Source: Rhizobium giardinii bv. giardinii H152 (GTDB lineage: Bacteria; Pseudomonadota; Alphaproteobacteria; Rhizobiales; Rhizobiaceae). From it: a stretch of DNA of 64,000 nucleotides. The position numbers were made by a program, and so were the translations under genes. The notes under the pieces are model-generated. The model was not told the origin of the DNA. It did no database searches and saw nothing but the letters and a program-made list of their open reading frames with translations. Positions 35,860 through 45,803 of this stretch are shown piece by piece. The DNA lies in assembly GCF_000379605.1 (NCBI RefSeq), contig NZ_KB902580.1, forward strand, positions 124,188 to 188,187. The letters run 5' to 3'. Every line of letters begins with the position of its first letter. Positions within the stretch are counted from its first letter, which is position 1.

Positions 35860-37629
35860 TTACACCAGGCCGGCCTTGCGAAGCCCGTCCACCACTAGCT
35901 CGAAATCGTCGGGGTTCTTGTAGGGCAACACTTTGCGACGGTATTCGAGGGAGTAGTTGGGATTGACCCGGAACACCTCCTGCCAAGCCGCGCGGGCCTC
36001 GTCTAAACGGCCCAGATGGCCGTAGCTCGCCGCTAGGAGCGCGCGCGAGACGTCGGTAACGGGATTGCGGGTCAGCCGCTCTTTCAGCAAGCCAACCGCC
36101 TGTTCGTACCTTCCTAGGTGAAACGACGCCAAGGCTTGGAAGTGCAATAGCACATCCGGAAAATATGGGTTCAAGACCTTCGCCCGATCGAAATACTTGA
36201 GTGCCTCGTCGGCCCTGGCCGAGTAATTCAGTGCCTCGCCCAGGCTGACGTGTCCTTCAGCGAAGTTCGGATTGAGGACTATCGCACGTTGGGCCTCCGT
36301 GATGGCCACGTCGTGCCGTCGCGAATACAATTCGACGATGCTCAGCGCCCAGTGCGCCCTGGGATCGCGATCATCCAGTGCAACCGCCCGCGTCGCAAGC
36401 TCTTCCGCTTGCTCACGCGAATTCGGCGGTGACGGGCTCCATCCGTTCAAATAGTCAAGTACGTGCGTAAGGGCCAGGAACGCGTGGGCCGAGGCGAAAT
36501 TCGGGTCCAGTTTGATTGCACGTTGCAAAAGGTCCCGGGCGGCGACGTTCGTCTCCTTCGTAAGCCGGTGCCACAGCTCTCGGCCACGCAGGAAATAGTC
36601 ATACGCCTCAAGGTTGCCGGTGTGCTCGGGCGCCAGACGCTGCCGGTCGCCCTCCGTCAGGTTGATCGCTAGTGCGCCAACGATCTGCTGCGTGACGTCG
36701 TCCTGCACCGCGAATATGTCGGTGAGGTCGCGATCGAAGCGCTCCGCCCACAGATGTCCGCCCGAGGCTGCGTCGATAAGCTGCGCCGTGATGCGCACCC
36801 TGTTTCCCGATTTGCGGACGCTGCCTTCCAGCACGTAGCGTACGCCGAGGTTTCTGCCGACCTCCTGCACGTGAACGTTCTTGCCCTTGAACGTGAACGA
36901 CGAATTGCGGGCGATGACGAAGAGCTGCGGCAGCTTAGAGAGAGATGTGATGATGTCTTCGGAAATTCCGTCGGCGAAATATTCCTGCTCGGCATCACCG
37001 CTCATGTTGGCGAAGGGCAGCACGGCGATCGACAGCTTCGGCGGCAGTTCCGTCGTCGGCCGGCTTGTCACCGGCTGTGAGGTCGCGATTGCCTTTGCGT
37101 CGGTGGTGCCGACACGCAGCGAATACACCCGGATCGGCTCGGCGATGTTCTTGAGCTGCGTGTTGCCAAGATCGCTGACTGAGAGGTCAAGCCGCGCCTT
37201 AACCTGGCGATAGGCATCCTCGGATAGGCAGATGGCCCCTGGCGCAGCGACACCCTCCAGACGCGAAGCGATGTTGACGCCGTCGCCCATCAGGTCGCCG
37301 TCGCTTTCCTCGACCACGTCGCCGAGATGAATTCCGATCCGGAACTCGATGCGGCGGTCCTGCGCCACGCCAGCATTGCGCTCGACCATACCGCTCTGCA
37401 CCTCAATGGCGCAGCGCACGGCGTCTACTACACTGCGGAACTCGACCAGCGCCCCATCGCCTGTGCGCTTGATCACGCGTCCGTTGTGCACGGCGATGGT
37501 CGGATCGATCAGGTCGCTGCGCAGCGCCCGCAACCTGGCCAAAGTACGGTCTTCGTCTGCGCCGGCCAGCCGGCTGTACCCGACCACGTCGGCAGCCAGG
37601 ATCGCGGCTAGCTTGCGGTTCTCGCTCAC
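35860..37629 (-). CDS. Class III adenylate/guanylate cyclase with TolB-like and TPR domains
   Basis: A 589-aa protein. The class III cyclase domain (residues about 1-170) has the metal-binding aspartate in LAAILAADVVGYSRL and the conserved RVIKRTGDGALVEF and GDLMGDGVNIASRLE. A linker leads to a TolB-like amino-terminal-type domain (SIAVLPFANMSGDAEQEYF, near residue 200) and then several TPR repeats (from about 360). This architecture is common in rhizobia; the TPRs probably bind partners. It would make cAMP or cGMP in the cytoplasm. GTG 37629 follows GAGGAG; a TTG at 37653 is an alternative. Confidence 0.88.
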   Translation of the reverse strand: MSENRKLAAILAADVVGYSRLAGADEDRTLARLRALRSDLIDPTIAVHNGRVIKRTGDGALVEFRSVVDAVRCAIEVQSGMVERNAGVAQDRRIEFRIGIHLGDVVEESDGDLMGDGVNIASRLEGVAAPGAICLSEDAYRQVKARLDLSVSDLGNTQLKNIAEPIRVYSLRVGTTDAKAIATSQPVTSRPTTELPPKLSIAVLPFANMSGDAEQEYFADGISEDIITSLSKLPQLFVIARNSSFTFKGKNVHVQEVGRNLGVRYVLEGSVRKSGNRVRITAQLIDAASGGHLWAERFDRDLTDIFAVQDDVTQQIVGALAINLTEGDRQRLAPEHTGNLEAYDYFLRGRELWHRLTKETNVAARDLLQRAIKLDPNFASAHAFLALTHVLDYLNGWSPSPPNSREQAEELATRAVALDDRDPRAHWALSIVELYSRRHDVAITEAQRAIVLNPNFAEGHVSLGEALNYSARADEALKYFDRAKVLNPYFPDVLLHFQALASFHLGRYEQAVGLLKERLTRNPVTDVSRALLAASYGHLGRLDEARAAWQEVFRVNPNYSLEYRRKVLPYKNPDDFELVVDGLRKAGLV

Positions 37630-37797
37630 AGGACCATCTCCTCGTCTCCACAATAACAGGAAGACACAGGGAAGAGGAAATTTTCGGGGTGCCGTTCAGA
37701 GTGACTTTGGGTGAGATCAAGGCTCCACCGGCTCAACGTGTAAACCATGATAAGGCGCGAAATCTATCTCCGTCCGACGCCTGCTTCTGTGCATCGG

Positions 37798-38102
37798 TCA
37801 GATCGCTTCCTGATGAGCCAACGTGTCCCTGTAGAGTAGAATCGGAATGCGGTCAGACGCCTGCAATTGACTGCGCCATAGATGGCCTAGGCCCATCGAC
37901 CGCCGCCGCGCAAATCGGTCTTGCGCGGCTGGCCCAGACGCCGTGGCGCAGGCAGGAACGGTGGAATGAATTCCCATTCGCGATCCGTAACATCGCTTGC
38001 AACGGCTCGTCCGACGGACATAATTCCGCCGGGTGGTTTCAGTCCAAGCATCGTGATCTCCATCGAAGCAAATGCGAAGGAAACACAACTGGCTGAAATC
38101 AC
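37798..38102 (-). pseudogene. IS5-family transposase remnant
   Basis: The frame ending near 37887 encodes VTDREWEFIPPFLPAPRRLG followed by QPRKTDLR, the N-terminal block of IS5-group transposases. The frame then breaks; a second frame ends RDTLAHQEAI at 37798. No DDE catalytic residues remain. It is a small scrap with no recognisable terminal repeats. Confidence 0.65.
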
Positions 38103-38566
38103 CTACATCTTTTGAGGCCAGCCTCTAATCCAAAAGCGTTAACTTGCAACAACGCTACCCCTTTGTGATTAACGCCTAAGAATAGCTTGAAAAAAACCGA
38201 ATATTAGAGCTCCCTAAAAAATAAGCCGCCGCTATCGACCCAGCACGGAGCAGGATAGAGAGTCGGGTGCGCTCTAGTACCGAGAGAGATGGCTGACGAC
38301 CTCGTTCTGAATGAGGGGTGCCTTGCGCGAACACGCGAAGGCAATACAGCAATGCTGGCCACGAAAAGCGCCACAAGCAGATTATTTCAATCGCACAGCG
38401 ATTTTAACTGGATTTGCGGCCAGCAACTCTCTGCGTGTCCTTTTTTTGCTGGCAGCCCGTCGCTGCCAATTTCCCAACGACAACCATGACAGCAAGTGCG
38501 CCCTGGCGACTCCAGCGAACCCAGCCAAAGGACTTACTGACGATCATTTAATGAGGGAGAAGAACA
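38103..38566. other. Intergenic stretch upstream of the type I secretion locus
   Basis: 464 bases with no supported gene. The part near 38195-38225 is AT-rich compared with the surroundings and is a likely place for the promoter of the cargo gene. The cargo ribosome site GAGGGAGAAG is at its end. Confidence 0.4.
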
Positions 38567-41047
38567 ATGGCTATCACGATCACAGCGACTGACGAGCTTG
38601 TCATTCTCGACGAGACTGACGGCCTTCAGAACGCGACCGCAACACCGTCCCCCGCGGGCGACGCAGATGACAACGACATCTTGAGCAGCAGCCTGCCGGT
38701 GGCATTTTCGGGCCGGCTGACCTTCTACGGGCTGACGCTCGATGAGGCAGCGCTAAGCGGTTACAGCGGCGCCGTCGCCGACACTGGCGACAACATCCTC
38801 AATGTCACCGGCGCTACGGCGTCTACCGACTTCGCGCTCACCGCTAGCGGTGGAGCCGGGTTCCCGGATTATGAGACAGGCGCGACGTCCACCTTCAGCA
38901 GCGGTTTGTCTGCGGTGGCTGGCGACGGGACTATCACGGAAATTTTTCTCTTCACCGATCCGACCAACAATAACATCGTCTACGGCGTGGCCGGGGACAG
39001 CGGCGACGATCCCATCGTGTTCGCGGTCTATCTCGACGAGATTAAGACATCCGGTATCACTACCGGCGCCAAACTGTGGACCGTGCTCGCGGACGGCTAC
39101 ACGCTGGCACACAACACGGATGGCAGCACCGTTGCTGATCATGACGACTCTCTCGACCTGACGAACAAGCTGTTCGTCGCCGCCGTCGCGGAGAACGACT
39201 TCCCCTTCGCAGGCGCGCCTTCGGGCCAGAACCTCTTCATGATGTTCGGAACCACGTCGCTGGCAATCCTCGTGACGGGCGAGGATCCGGCCAACGAGTC
39301 GGCCGGCCAGCAGGTGTCGAATGACGGCGACACCGTCAATACGGGCCAGGGCGGCGGTGCCACCACGCTCGGCACCGAAGGTCAGCAGATCAAGGCCCAA
39401 AAGGCGCTGGTCGTCACCTTCGTCGCGGGCGCCAATTCCGAGTTCCTCGTTCCGGGCCTAGTCCCGTCCGAGGCAACCGACGAGGCTAGCATCGATTTCA
39501 CCGGCTATGCTCAAGGCGTTCGGGGTGCCGAGATCACCATCTCGCAGATGACGCCGGGCAGTGCCAGCACGACCGCGACCGTGGAGATTCAGGCCTATCT
39601 CACGGCAGACGGAACGGGGAACAACTATATCGACGATGACCCGCTCGTAACAGGCGATACCAAGGTTAATATCGAGTCGGTGCACGTTATCCGCGGAGGG
39701 ATCGACGTAACCGACACCCTGACCGTCACGATCTCGGCCAACACGGCCACAATTACGGGCGTGAAGGACGATGATGTCATCCAGTACACAACCACTGACG
39801 ACCACAATCGCGTACTGGTCCGGAACGACCAGCCGACACAAGGCCCAGGTAGCAACGTCGCCTTCGATCTTGGCGGCGTCACAATCACTCAGGTTTCGAG
39901 TGACGTCGAAGAGGTCGGTTCGAAGGTCAAGTTCGAGGATGACGGGCCGACCGTCACGGTGAACGACATCTTCGGAACCTTCACCGAGGATCCTCAGACC
40001 GGCACCTGGGATCACGCGCCCGGGGAGGACGGGTTCAAAGTTGACGGCGACGGGTTCCTAAACGTGACCTTTGACAGCTACGAGATCGATGCCAATGGTC
40101 CCGTCGCCGGCAGCGCGCTCACGAAGACGGGCGATTTCACCTTCACCGGGTCGATCACAGACGACTTCAACGGCGATGGCGACGATGAGACGGTGGGATT
40201 CACGCTGACCTTCGATCCGGACACTGATCAATATACGTTCGTGATGGACAACCCGCCGACGCAGGTCATCCAAAGGGATACCACGCAGGGGGCGCTCAAG
40301 GCTGGCGGTCCCGATCCTGTGCAGACGCTGCTGTTCGGCGGCAGCGACGCGAACGCTGACGATGTGGTGTTCTTCGGTGCCGTCGCGACCGCGCCGGCGT
40401 CGGGTGTCACGGGCAACACGCCGCCGAACGACCTGCTCGATCTGATCGTGAACGGCGCACCGGACCTGACAGAGGAGCAGATCCAGGCGTTCCTGACCCC
40501 GACGAACCAGATCCCGACGCTGATCAACGGCGGAACACAAATGAACGTGTCGACCTCGGGCATCGGCGTCAACAACAATAATCTCGACGGCACAGCCACG
40601 GGAATCCAGGCGGGCGACGAAAGTTTCGTCTTCAACCCCGAGGAAGTCGTGGACAGCGTGACGGTCTATATCGACAATTCCGTCGGCGGCTATACCCCGC
40701 CAACAGAGGAGCTGTACTACACAGTTTATTTTACCGACGGGACCGTCAGCAGCAATAACTTGGTCACGGCGGCTATACTGCAAAATGCGCCCCGCAAGGA
40801 TCCTAACATTCCCGACGTGGCCGAGGGCGGGAAGTTCTTTGTTATCGATGGCGGCACCAAGCAGATCGATGCGGTCCAGCTCACAATGGGCGCGGGCACC
40901 GTTAAGATCCCGGTGATCCAGTGGACGATCGAGGAGGAGTTCAATCCGCAGCCCCTCAGCCTCGACTTCACGGCGACGCTGTTCGATGGCGATGACGACT
41001 TCGACAGCGACACGTTCTCGATCGATCTGGTCGACGCGACCGTCTGA
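38567..41047 (+). CDS. Large acidic secreted protein, probable type I secretion cargo
   Basis: An 826-aa Asp/Thr/Gly-rich, Lys/Arg-poor protein with no N-terminal signal peptide. It resembles the repeat-domain exoproteins of type I secretion (DUF5801/T1SS-143-like, with blocks such as KVKFEDDGPTVTVNDIFG and DDFNGDGDDETVGFTLTFDP). No canonical RTX nonapeptide array is visible. The C-terminus DDDFDSDTFSIDLVDATV has the acidic-then-hydrophobic pattern of type I signals. ATG 38567 follows GAGGGAGAAG. An exporter ATPase and fusion protein follow at once, so this is very likely their dedicated substrate. Function after release (adhesin, matrix or enzyme) is unknown. Confidence 0.75.
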   Translation: MAITITATDELVILDETDGLQNATATPSPAGDADDNDILSSSLPVAFSGRLTFYGLTLDEAALSGYSGAVADTGDNILNVTGATASTDFALTASGGAGFPDYETGATSTFSSGLSAVAGDGTITEIFLFTDPTNNNIVYGVAGDSGDDPIVFAVYLDEIKTSGITTGAKLWTVLADGYTLAHNTDGSTVADHDDSLDLTNKLFVAAVAENDFPFAGAPSGQNLFMMFGTTSLAILVTGEDPANESAGQQVSNDGDTVNTGQGGGATTLGTEGQQIKAQKALVVTFVAGANSEFLVPGLVPSEATDEASIDFTGYAQGVRGAEITISQMTPGSASTTATVEIQAYLTADGTGNNYIDDDPLVTGDTKVNIESVHVIRGGIDVTDTLTVTISANTATITGVKDDDVIQYTTTDDHNRVLVRNDQPTQGPGSNVAFDLGGVTITQVSSDVEEVGSKVKFEDDGPTVTVNDIFGTFTEDPQTGTWDHAPGEDGFKVDGDGFLNVTFDSYEIDANGPVAGSALTKTGDFTFTGSITDDFNGDGDDETVGFTLTFDPDTDQYTFVMDNPPTQVIQRDTTQGALKAGGPDPVQTLLFGGSDANADDVVFFGAVATAPASGVTGNTPPNDLLDLIVNGAPDLTEEQIQAFLTPTNQIPTLINGGTQMNVSTSGIGVNNNNLDGTATGIQAGDESFVFNPEEVVDSVTVYIDNSVGGYTPPTEELYYTVYFTDGTVSSNNLVTAAILQNAPRKDPNIPDVAEGGKFFVIDGGTKQIDAVQLTMGAGTVKIPVIQWTIEEEFNPQPLSLDFTATLFDGDDDFDSDTFSIDLVDATV

Positions 41048-41054
41048 TACGCTG

Positions 41055-41081
41055 GCGAGCCCGCCCAGGCGGCGGGCTCGC
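41055..41081 (+). terminator. Hairpin between cargo and exporter genes
   Basis: GCGAGCCCGC and GCGGGCTCGC form a perfect ten-pair GC-rich stem with a seven-base loop, seven bases after the cargo stop. There is no T-run. It probably acts as a partial terminator or 3'-stabiliser, allowing more cargo than exporter to be made. Confidence 0.6.
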
Positions 41082-41121
41082 ACCCTTCCGAACAAAGGTT
41101 TCCACTCACCGAAGGTAATCG

Positions 41122-42888
41122 ATGCCACCTCAGATCAGCACCACCAGTCTTTCGGAGGTCGTGGGCGCCCTACGCAGGCAGTTCCCGCTGCTGATCCTGC
41201 TGAGCTGCCTCCTCAACCTGCTGCTCCTCGTCGCCAGCATTTACATGCTGCAGGTCTATGACCGGGTGCTGTCGAGCGGGTCGCTGGACACGCTCCTGTG
41301 GCTGACGCTGATAGCGATTTTTGCCGTCGTGATCTACGGTGCGCTCGAGCAGGCGAGGCGAGTGATCCTCAGCCGCGCCGCCGGGTGGCTTGACGGCGAG
41401 CTCAACGTGCCGATGCTGAGGCGCGCCATGGAAGTGCGGCTCACGGGAAAGGAGGGTCGCGCCGGTACCCGTGACGTGGCCGATCTGCGGAGCTTCTATG
41501 CGGGCGATGCTGTCCTCGCCTTTCTCGACATGCCCTGGAGCGTGATCTTCCTTGCCTTTATCTGGGCCCTGCACCCGGCACTGGGCGTGGTCGCCACGGC
41601 CGGTGCCGTCGTCCTGCTGGGGCTCGCATTGGCAAACGACGCGCTGACGCGGAACCGGCAGAAGCGTGTCGCAGCTGTCACCAAAACCCACCAGGAGAAT
41701 GCCATGCGCTATGTCGATGCCGGCGAGACGATCGCGCCTCTCGGCATGGCAGAGGCAGTGTTCGAACGCTGGCGCCGCCGTCAGGCCGAGGTGGTAGCCG
41801 AGCAGCAGCTGTTGGCCGATCGGACGACCACGATCGTTTCGATTTCGCGCAGCCTTCGGCTGATCCTGCAAATTGCCATCCTGGCTGTCGGCGCCTGTTT
41901 CGTCCTTCTTGGAGAGATGACTGCGGGCGCCATGATTGCAGGCTCAATCGTCATGGGCCGAGCGCTCGCCCCGATCGAACGGGCGACCAACGCCTGGCGG
42001 GCCTTCGTCGCAGCGAGAAGCGCGTATGGGAACCTGAAGGAACTCTTCGCTGGCACGTCACGCGATGAGCGCGACCGCGTCTCTCTCCCCCGCCCCAAAG
42101 GCGGGTTCGTTTTCGAAAACGTCTTCTATCACCCTCCCGGCAGTCAGGAGCCGGTCCTCAATGCAATCAGCTTCGCGATTAACCCGGGTGAGAACTGTGC
42201 GGTGGTCGGACCATCGGGCGCCGGAAAATCGACGCTCTGCCGTCTCGCCGTGGGCGCCTGGAAACCGACCAAGGGCCACGTCCGGCTTGACGCAGCGGAC
42301 GTTTTCGACTGGAATCCGGAGGATCTCGGCCCTCATATCGGCTATTTGCCGCAGCAGGTCGAGCTCCTGCCTGGCACGGTGGCTCAGAACATCGCACGTT
42401 TCCGAGAGGTGGACAGCAACGCGTTGATCCGGGCAGCGCAAGTCGCCGGCGTTCACGAAATGATCCTCTCATTGCCGGACGGCTACGAAGCCGAGATCGC
42501 GCTACACTCGCAGCGTATATCATTGGGCCAACGGCAGCGCCTCGGTCTTGCGCGCGCCTTGTACGGCGATCCGGCCTTCGTCGTATTGGATGAGCCGAAC
42601 GCAAATATGGACGAGGCCGGAGACCGCGCTCTGATCGACGTGCTGACAACGCTCAAGCAGCTTCGAACGACCGTCTTGATCGTCACCCACCGCGCCTCGG
42701 TACTGAAGTGCGCCGATAAGGTCCTAGCACTTCACAGCGGCGCCGTTGCAGCGTTCGGCCCGCGCGCGCAAATGGTGCGGCAGGTACAGCCGGCCGGATC
42801 AACGGCGGCGAGGCCGTCACAAGCTCCTCCTCCAGAGGAGCCATCGCGGGTCCTTGGCCGCAAGAAGCGCCTTTCCGCGGGGGAATGA
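41122..42888 (+). CDS. Type I secretion ABC transporter (PrtD/HlyB type, permease-ATPase fusion)
   Basis: A 588-aa inner-membrane exporter. The membrane half (residues about 20-310) opens LLILLSCLLNLLLLVASIYM and YMLQVYDRVLSSGS, the PrtD-group signature. The ATPase half has Walker A GPSGAGKST at 363-371 and Walker B FVVLDEPNANMD. The signature loop reads ISLGQRQR (S467-Q470) rather than LSGGQRQR. There is no N-terminal C39 peptidase domain. It starts after the hairpin at 41055 and is four bases from the fusion-protein gene. The C-terminal tail is proline-rich and varied. Confidence 0.92.
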   Translation: MPPQISTTSLSEVVGALRRQFPLLILLSCLLNLLLLVASIYMLQVYDRVLSSGSLDTLLWLTLIAIFAVVIYGALEQARRVILSRAAGWLDGELNVPMLRRAMEVRLTGKEGRAGTRDVADLRSFYAGDAVLAFLDMPWSVIFLAFIWALHPALGVVATAGAVVLLGLALANDALTRNRQKRVAAVTKTHQENAMRYVDAGETIAPLGMAEAVFERWRRRQAEVVAEQQLLADRTTTIVSISRSLRLILQIAILAVGACFVLLGEMTAGAMIAGSIVMGRALAPIERATNAWRAFVAARSAYGNLKELFAGTSRDERDRVSLPRPKGGFVFENVFYHPPGSQEPVLNAISFAINPGENCAVVGPSGAGKSTLCRLAVGAWKPTKGHVRLDAADVFDWNPEDLGPHIGYLPQQVELLPGTVAQNIARFREVDSNALIRAAQVAGVHEMILSLPDGYEAEIALHSQRISLGQRQRLGLARALYGDPAFVVLDEPNANMDEAGDRALIDVLTTLKQLRTTVLIVTHRASVLKCADKVLALHSGAVAAFGPRAQMVRQVQPAGSTAARPSQAPPPEEPSRVLGRKKRLSAGE

Positions 42889-42891
42889 AGC

Positions 42892-44433
42892 ATGCCTGAT
42901 AAACTGGATTTGGTCGACTTTGCTGTTAACGGGGTCAAAACGCAACTATCCCGCGCCATTGACAGGCTGCTGGCCGGTTATGCCGCGGTGATCGCCACAA
43001 TCCGTGATCAGTTGGCGCTTGCCGGCATCGCATTGAGCGATAGAGCCATTGCCCTCATCGTTTTAGCGACGGCAGCAGTCGCTGTTTTCGCCCTCGCGCA
43101 GATGCTGCGCTTTAGCGTGCGACGCAGCACCGAAAAGCCCCCAGACGCGCTCGCGGCTGCCACCCGGATGCCTCGACGTTTGGGGCTCTTGGCAATAACG
43201 CTGTTCATTGTGGTGTTGGGCGGCTGGTCGGTGCTCGCCCCTCTGGCGAGCGCGGCGCTAGCCCCGGGCGTCGTCAGCCCCGACGGGTATCGCAAGACTA
43301 TTCAACATCTCGAAGGCGGGATCATTCGATCGATCCATATTCGCGAGGGTGACGTGGTCAGGGCTGGAGATCCGCTGATTACTCTCGATGACACGAAGGC
43401 CAGGTCTCTCGACGCGGAAGTTCGGGAGCGACTTCTGCACAATCTGGCGACCGAGGCTCGACTCGAGGCAGAGCGGACCGACGCCGCCGAAATCAGCTAC
43501 CCCGATTTTCTGATTCACAAAAGCACCACGGGCCTGCAGCGACTGATGGAAGGGCAGCGGCAATTATTCGTCAGCCGGCGTGCAGCGCATCAGGGTCGCA
43601 TCCAGATCCTCGAGGCGCGCATTCGCCAACTCGAGGAGCAGAACGCTGGCCTGCGGCAGGTGATCGCCGCTGAAGCCGAGCAGATCGCCTTGATTGACGA
43701 AGAAATATCGGCTGTGCAGGTTCTTCTCGAAAAGCGTCTGGAGAGCAAGCCGCGAATACTGGCTCTCAAGCGTCATCGTGCCGATATCGCAGCCGCGAAG
43801 GCAGCTAACCGAGCGAAGATCGCCGAGAATGCACAAGCCATGGGCGAAACCAACCTGCAACTCCTAACAATAACCGAAGAGCGCCAGGAAAAGCTTGGTA
43901 CGGAGCTCGCCGAGATGCGCCGGATCCTGGCTGAGCTCAAAAGCCAGCTGCCGTCGCGCGAGGACATACTCGAGCGAACAGTCATTCGCGCTCCGCTTGC
44001 CGGCACGGTAATGAATCTCCACGTCACGACGGAGAGGGGCGTCATAGAGCCAGGACAGCCGCTGCTCGACCTCGTTCCGAATGACAGTGGAGTGGTCATC
44101 GACGCCCGGGTTCGACCGACCGACATCGAGCGCATCAGAACCGGTATGTCCGCCCGCGTGGTCCTCACGGCTTATCGGCAACGGAGTCTGCCGCTCGTTT
44201 ATGGCAGGCTGCGCTCGATCTCAGCAGATGCGATAGCTGATGAGAGAACGGGAACGACCTATTTCCTGGCGAAAGTCGAGGTCGATCCAGTGGACCTCGC
44301 AAACCTCGACGACGTGCAGCTTATACCTGGCATGCCCGCCGAGGTGATGCTTTTGGACGGCGAACAGAGCCTTTTCGCATATCTACTTGCCCCGATACTC
44401 GACAGCGGCCGGCGAAGCCTCCGCGAGAACTGA
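42892..44433 (+). CDS. Type I secretion membrane fusion protein (HlyD family)
   Basis: A 513-aa periplasmic adaptor. After an N-terminal region comes a hydrophobic span (LGLLAITLFIVVLGGWSVLA, near residue 100), the biotinyl-lipoyl-like segment KTIQHLEGGIIRSIHIREGD, a long coiled coil (residues about 210-350) and a beta-barrel domain with VIRAPLAGTVMNLHV. It is longer than most HlyD proteins because an extra N-terminal segment with its own hydrophobic stretch (DRAIALIVLATAAVAVFALA, near residue 55) precedes the usual anchor. No TolC-like gene follows; a shared outer-membrane channel is presumed. Confidence 0.9.
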   Translation: MPDKLDLVDFAVNGVKTQLSRAIDRLLAGYAAVIATIRDQLALAGIALSDRAIALIVLATAAVAVFALAQMLRFSVRRSTEKPPDALAAATRMPRRLGLLAITLFIVVLGGWSVLAPLASAALAPGVVSPDGYRKTIQHLEGGIIRSIHIREGDVVRAGDPLITLDDTKARSLDAEVRERLLHNLATEARLEAERTDAAEISYPDFLIHKSTTGLQRLMEGQRQLFVSRRAAHQGRIQILEARIRQLEEQNAGLRQVIAAEAEQIALIDEEISAVQVLLEKRLESKPRILALKRHRADIAAAKAANRAKIAENAQAMGETNLQLLTITEERQEKLGTELAEMRRILAELKSQLPSREDILERTVIRAPLAGTVMNLHVTTERGVIEPGQPLLDLVPNDSGVVIDARVRPTDIERIRTGMSARVVLTAYRQRSLPLVYGRLRSISADAIADERTGTTYFLAKVEVDPVDLANLDDVQLIPGMPAEVMLLDGEQSLFAYLLAPILDSGRRSLREN

Positions 44434-44635
44434 AACTAGCGGACGAACGACCAGTTATTTGGACGTTCGGTACCGGCCAGGTCCTAGGACTTGTAATCAG
44501 CTTTAAATCAACAACGGTTGTCGTCCCTGCAGGGCTGTGCGCGCGTTGGGTCGGAACCGGGCATTCCGCCTAGTCTAGGTGTTTGATCCCGGATTTTGAT
44601 GGTGCAATCCTCTCGCAAGCCTGAAGAGATTCGCT

Positions 44636-45585
44636 ATGGGACAAATTCTACACGGGAGCGCCCGCACGACAGAGGCGGTCCGTCGAGCGATACAGCTAGT
44701 CAAGAGAGCTTGAGAGCACTTGCGAACGCTACGGGATCAATCAGAAGACTGTCGCCAAGTGGAAGAAACGGACTTCGATCGCCGATCTTCCGACCGGACC
44801 GAAAGCGCCGAGGTCCACCGTTCTGTCGACCGAAGACGAAGCGATCATCGTCGCCTTCCGCCGGCATACGCTGTTGCCGCTCGACGACTGCCTCTATAGT
44901 CTGCAGGCGACGATCCCCCACCTTACACGATCTTCGCTGCATCAATGCCTTCAGCGACATGGCATCAGTCCTGATCGATATCGACGGTGACAAGCCGGCG
45001 AAGAAGAAGTTCAAAGCCTATCCCATCGGCTACTTTCACATCGATATTGCCCAGGTTCAGACTGCCGAAGGCAAGCTTCAACTCTTCGTCGCCTTGATAG
45101 GACATCCAAATTCGCTTTCGCCCACCTCGAGGAAAGCGCCAACATCCATACCGCCGCGGCTTTCCTGAAGGCCCTGGTCGAAGCCGTACCCTACAAAATT
45201 CATACCGTCTGACGAACAACGGCATCCAGTTTTCCGATCTGCCTTCTCGCCGCAATGGACCCACGGCAAGGCTGTGCATGCATATGTTCGATCGTACATG
45301 CCGAACACATGGCATCGAACACCGACTGACCAAACCCAATCACCCTTGGACCAACGGTCAGGTCGAAAGAATGAACCGGACAATCAGGGCAGCCACCGTC
45401 AAACGCTATCATTACGACAGTCAAGACCAACTCACCGACTTCCTCGCCGCAATTTTGGCCGCCGCTTGAGGACCCTCAAAGGCCTCACGCCATACGAATT
45501 CATCTGTAAACAATGGGCTTCAGAGCCGAAAAAGTTCAGCCTCAATCCAATCCATCAATTCCCGGGACTAAAGATGTCGAGATAG
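44636..45585 (+). pseudogene. IS481-type transposase, multiply frameshifted
   Basis: Fragments in all three frames assemble into one transposase: MGQILHGSARTTEAVRRAIQ, then a second frame with PKAPRSTVLSTEDEAIIVAF, then FHIDIAQVQTAEGKLQLFVA (first catalytic Asp), a damaged LTDNG region near 45215 (second Asp), and PNHPWTNGQVERMNRTI (Glu), ending LKGLTPYEFICKQW. The DDE residues can be traced, but at least three frameshifts prevent expression. No flanking inverted repeats could be fixed by eye. The copy-2 dispersed repeat starts 16 bases after it. Confidence 0.85.
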
Positions 45586-45600
45586 GAACCTTCAGCAACC

Positions 45601-45648
45601 GGTTCCCGAGGAGGTATTATGCGATCCTGCAAGCACAGATCGGGAACG
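45601..45648. repeat. Dispersed palindromic repeat, copy 2
   Basis: Matches 14850-14898 over its whole length with about four substitutions and one indel. The GGTTCCC and GGGAACG ends can pair. It borders the transposase relic on one side and the tRNA-Ser fragment on the other. Confidence 0.7.
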
Positions 45649-45746
45649 TCGCTGCGCGTAGGTCCGATTTGGGTGCCATCAATGATCGACCGACAATTTG
45701 GCCGATCGAGATTCCATTTCGAAAGGCGATCTCCATCCAAACCGGA

Positions 45747-45803
45747 GCTTGCATGTGTGCCGCATTTCGAGTGCGGTGAATTCGACCACTCTGCCACCTC
45801 TCC
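45747..45803 (-). pseudogene. 5' fragment of tRNA-Ser (CGA)
   Basis: Read on the minus strand from 45803, the sequence starts GGAGAGGTGGCAGAGTGGTC, the acceptor 5' strand and D-arm of a serine tRNA. It continues with a perfect anticodon stem CCGCA/TGCGG around loop CTCGAAA (anticodon CGA) and part of the long variable arm (TGCAAGC). After about 57 bases the match stops: the T-arm, 3' acceptor strand and CCA are missing. It cannot fold into a complete tRNA and is a truncated duplicate. Confidence 0.8.
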
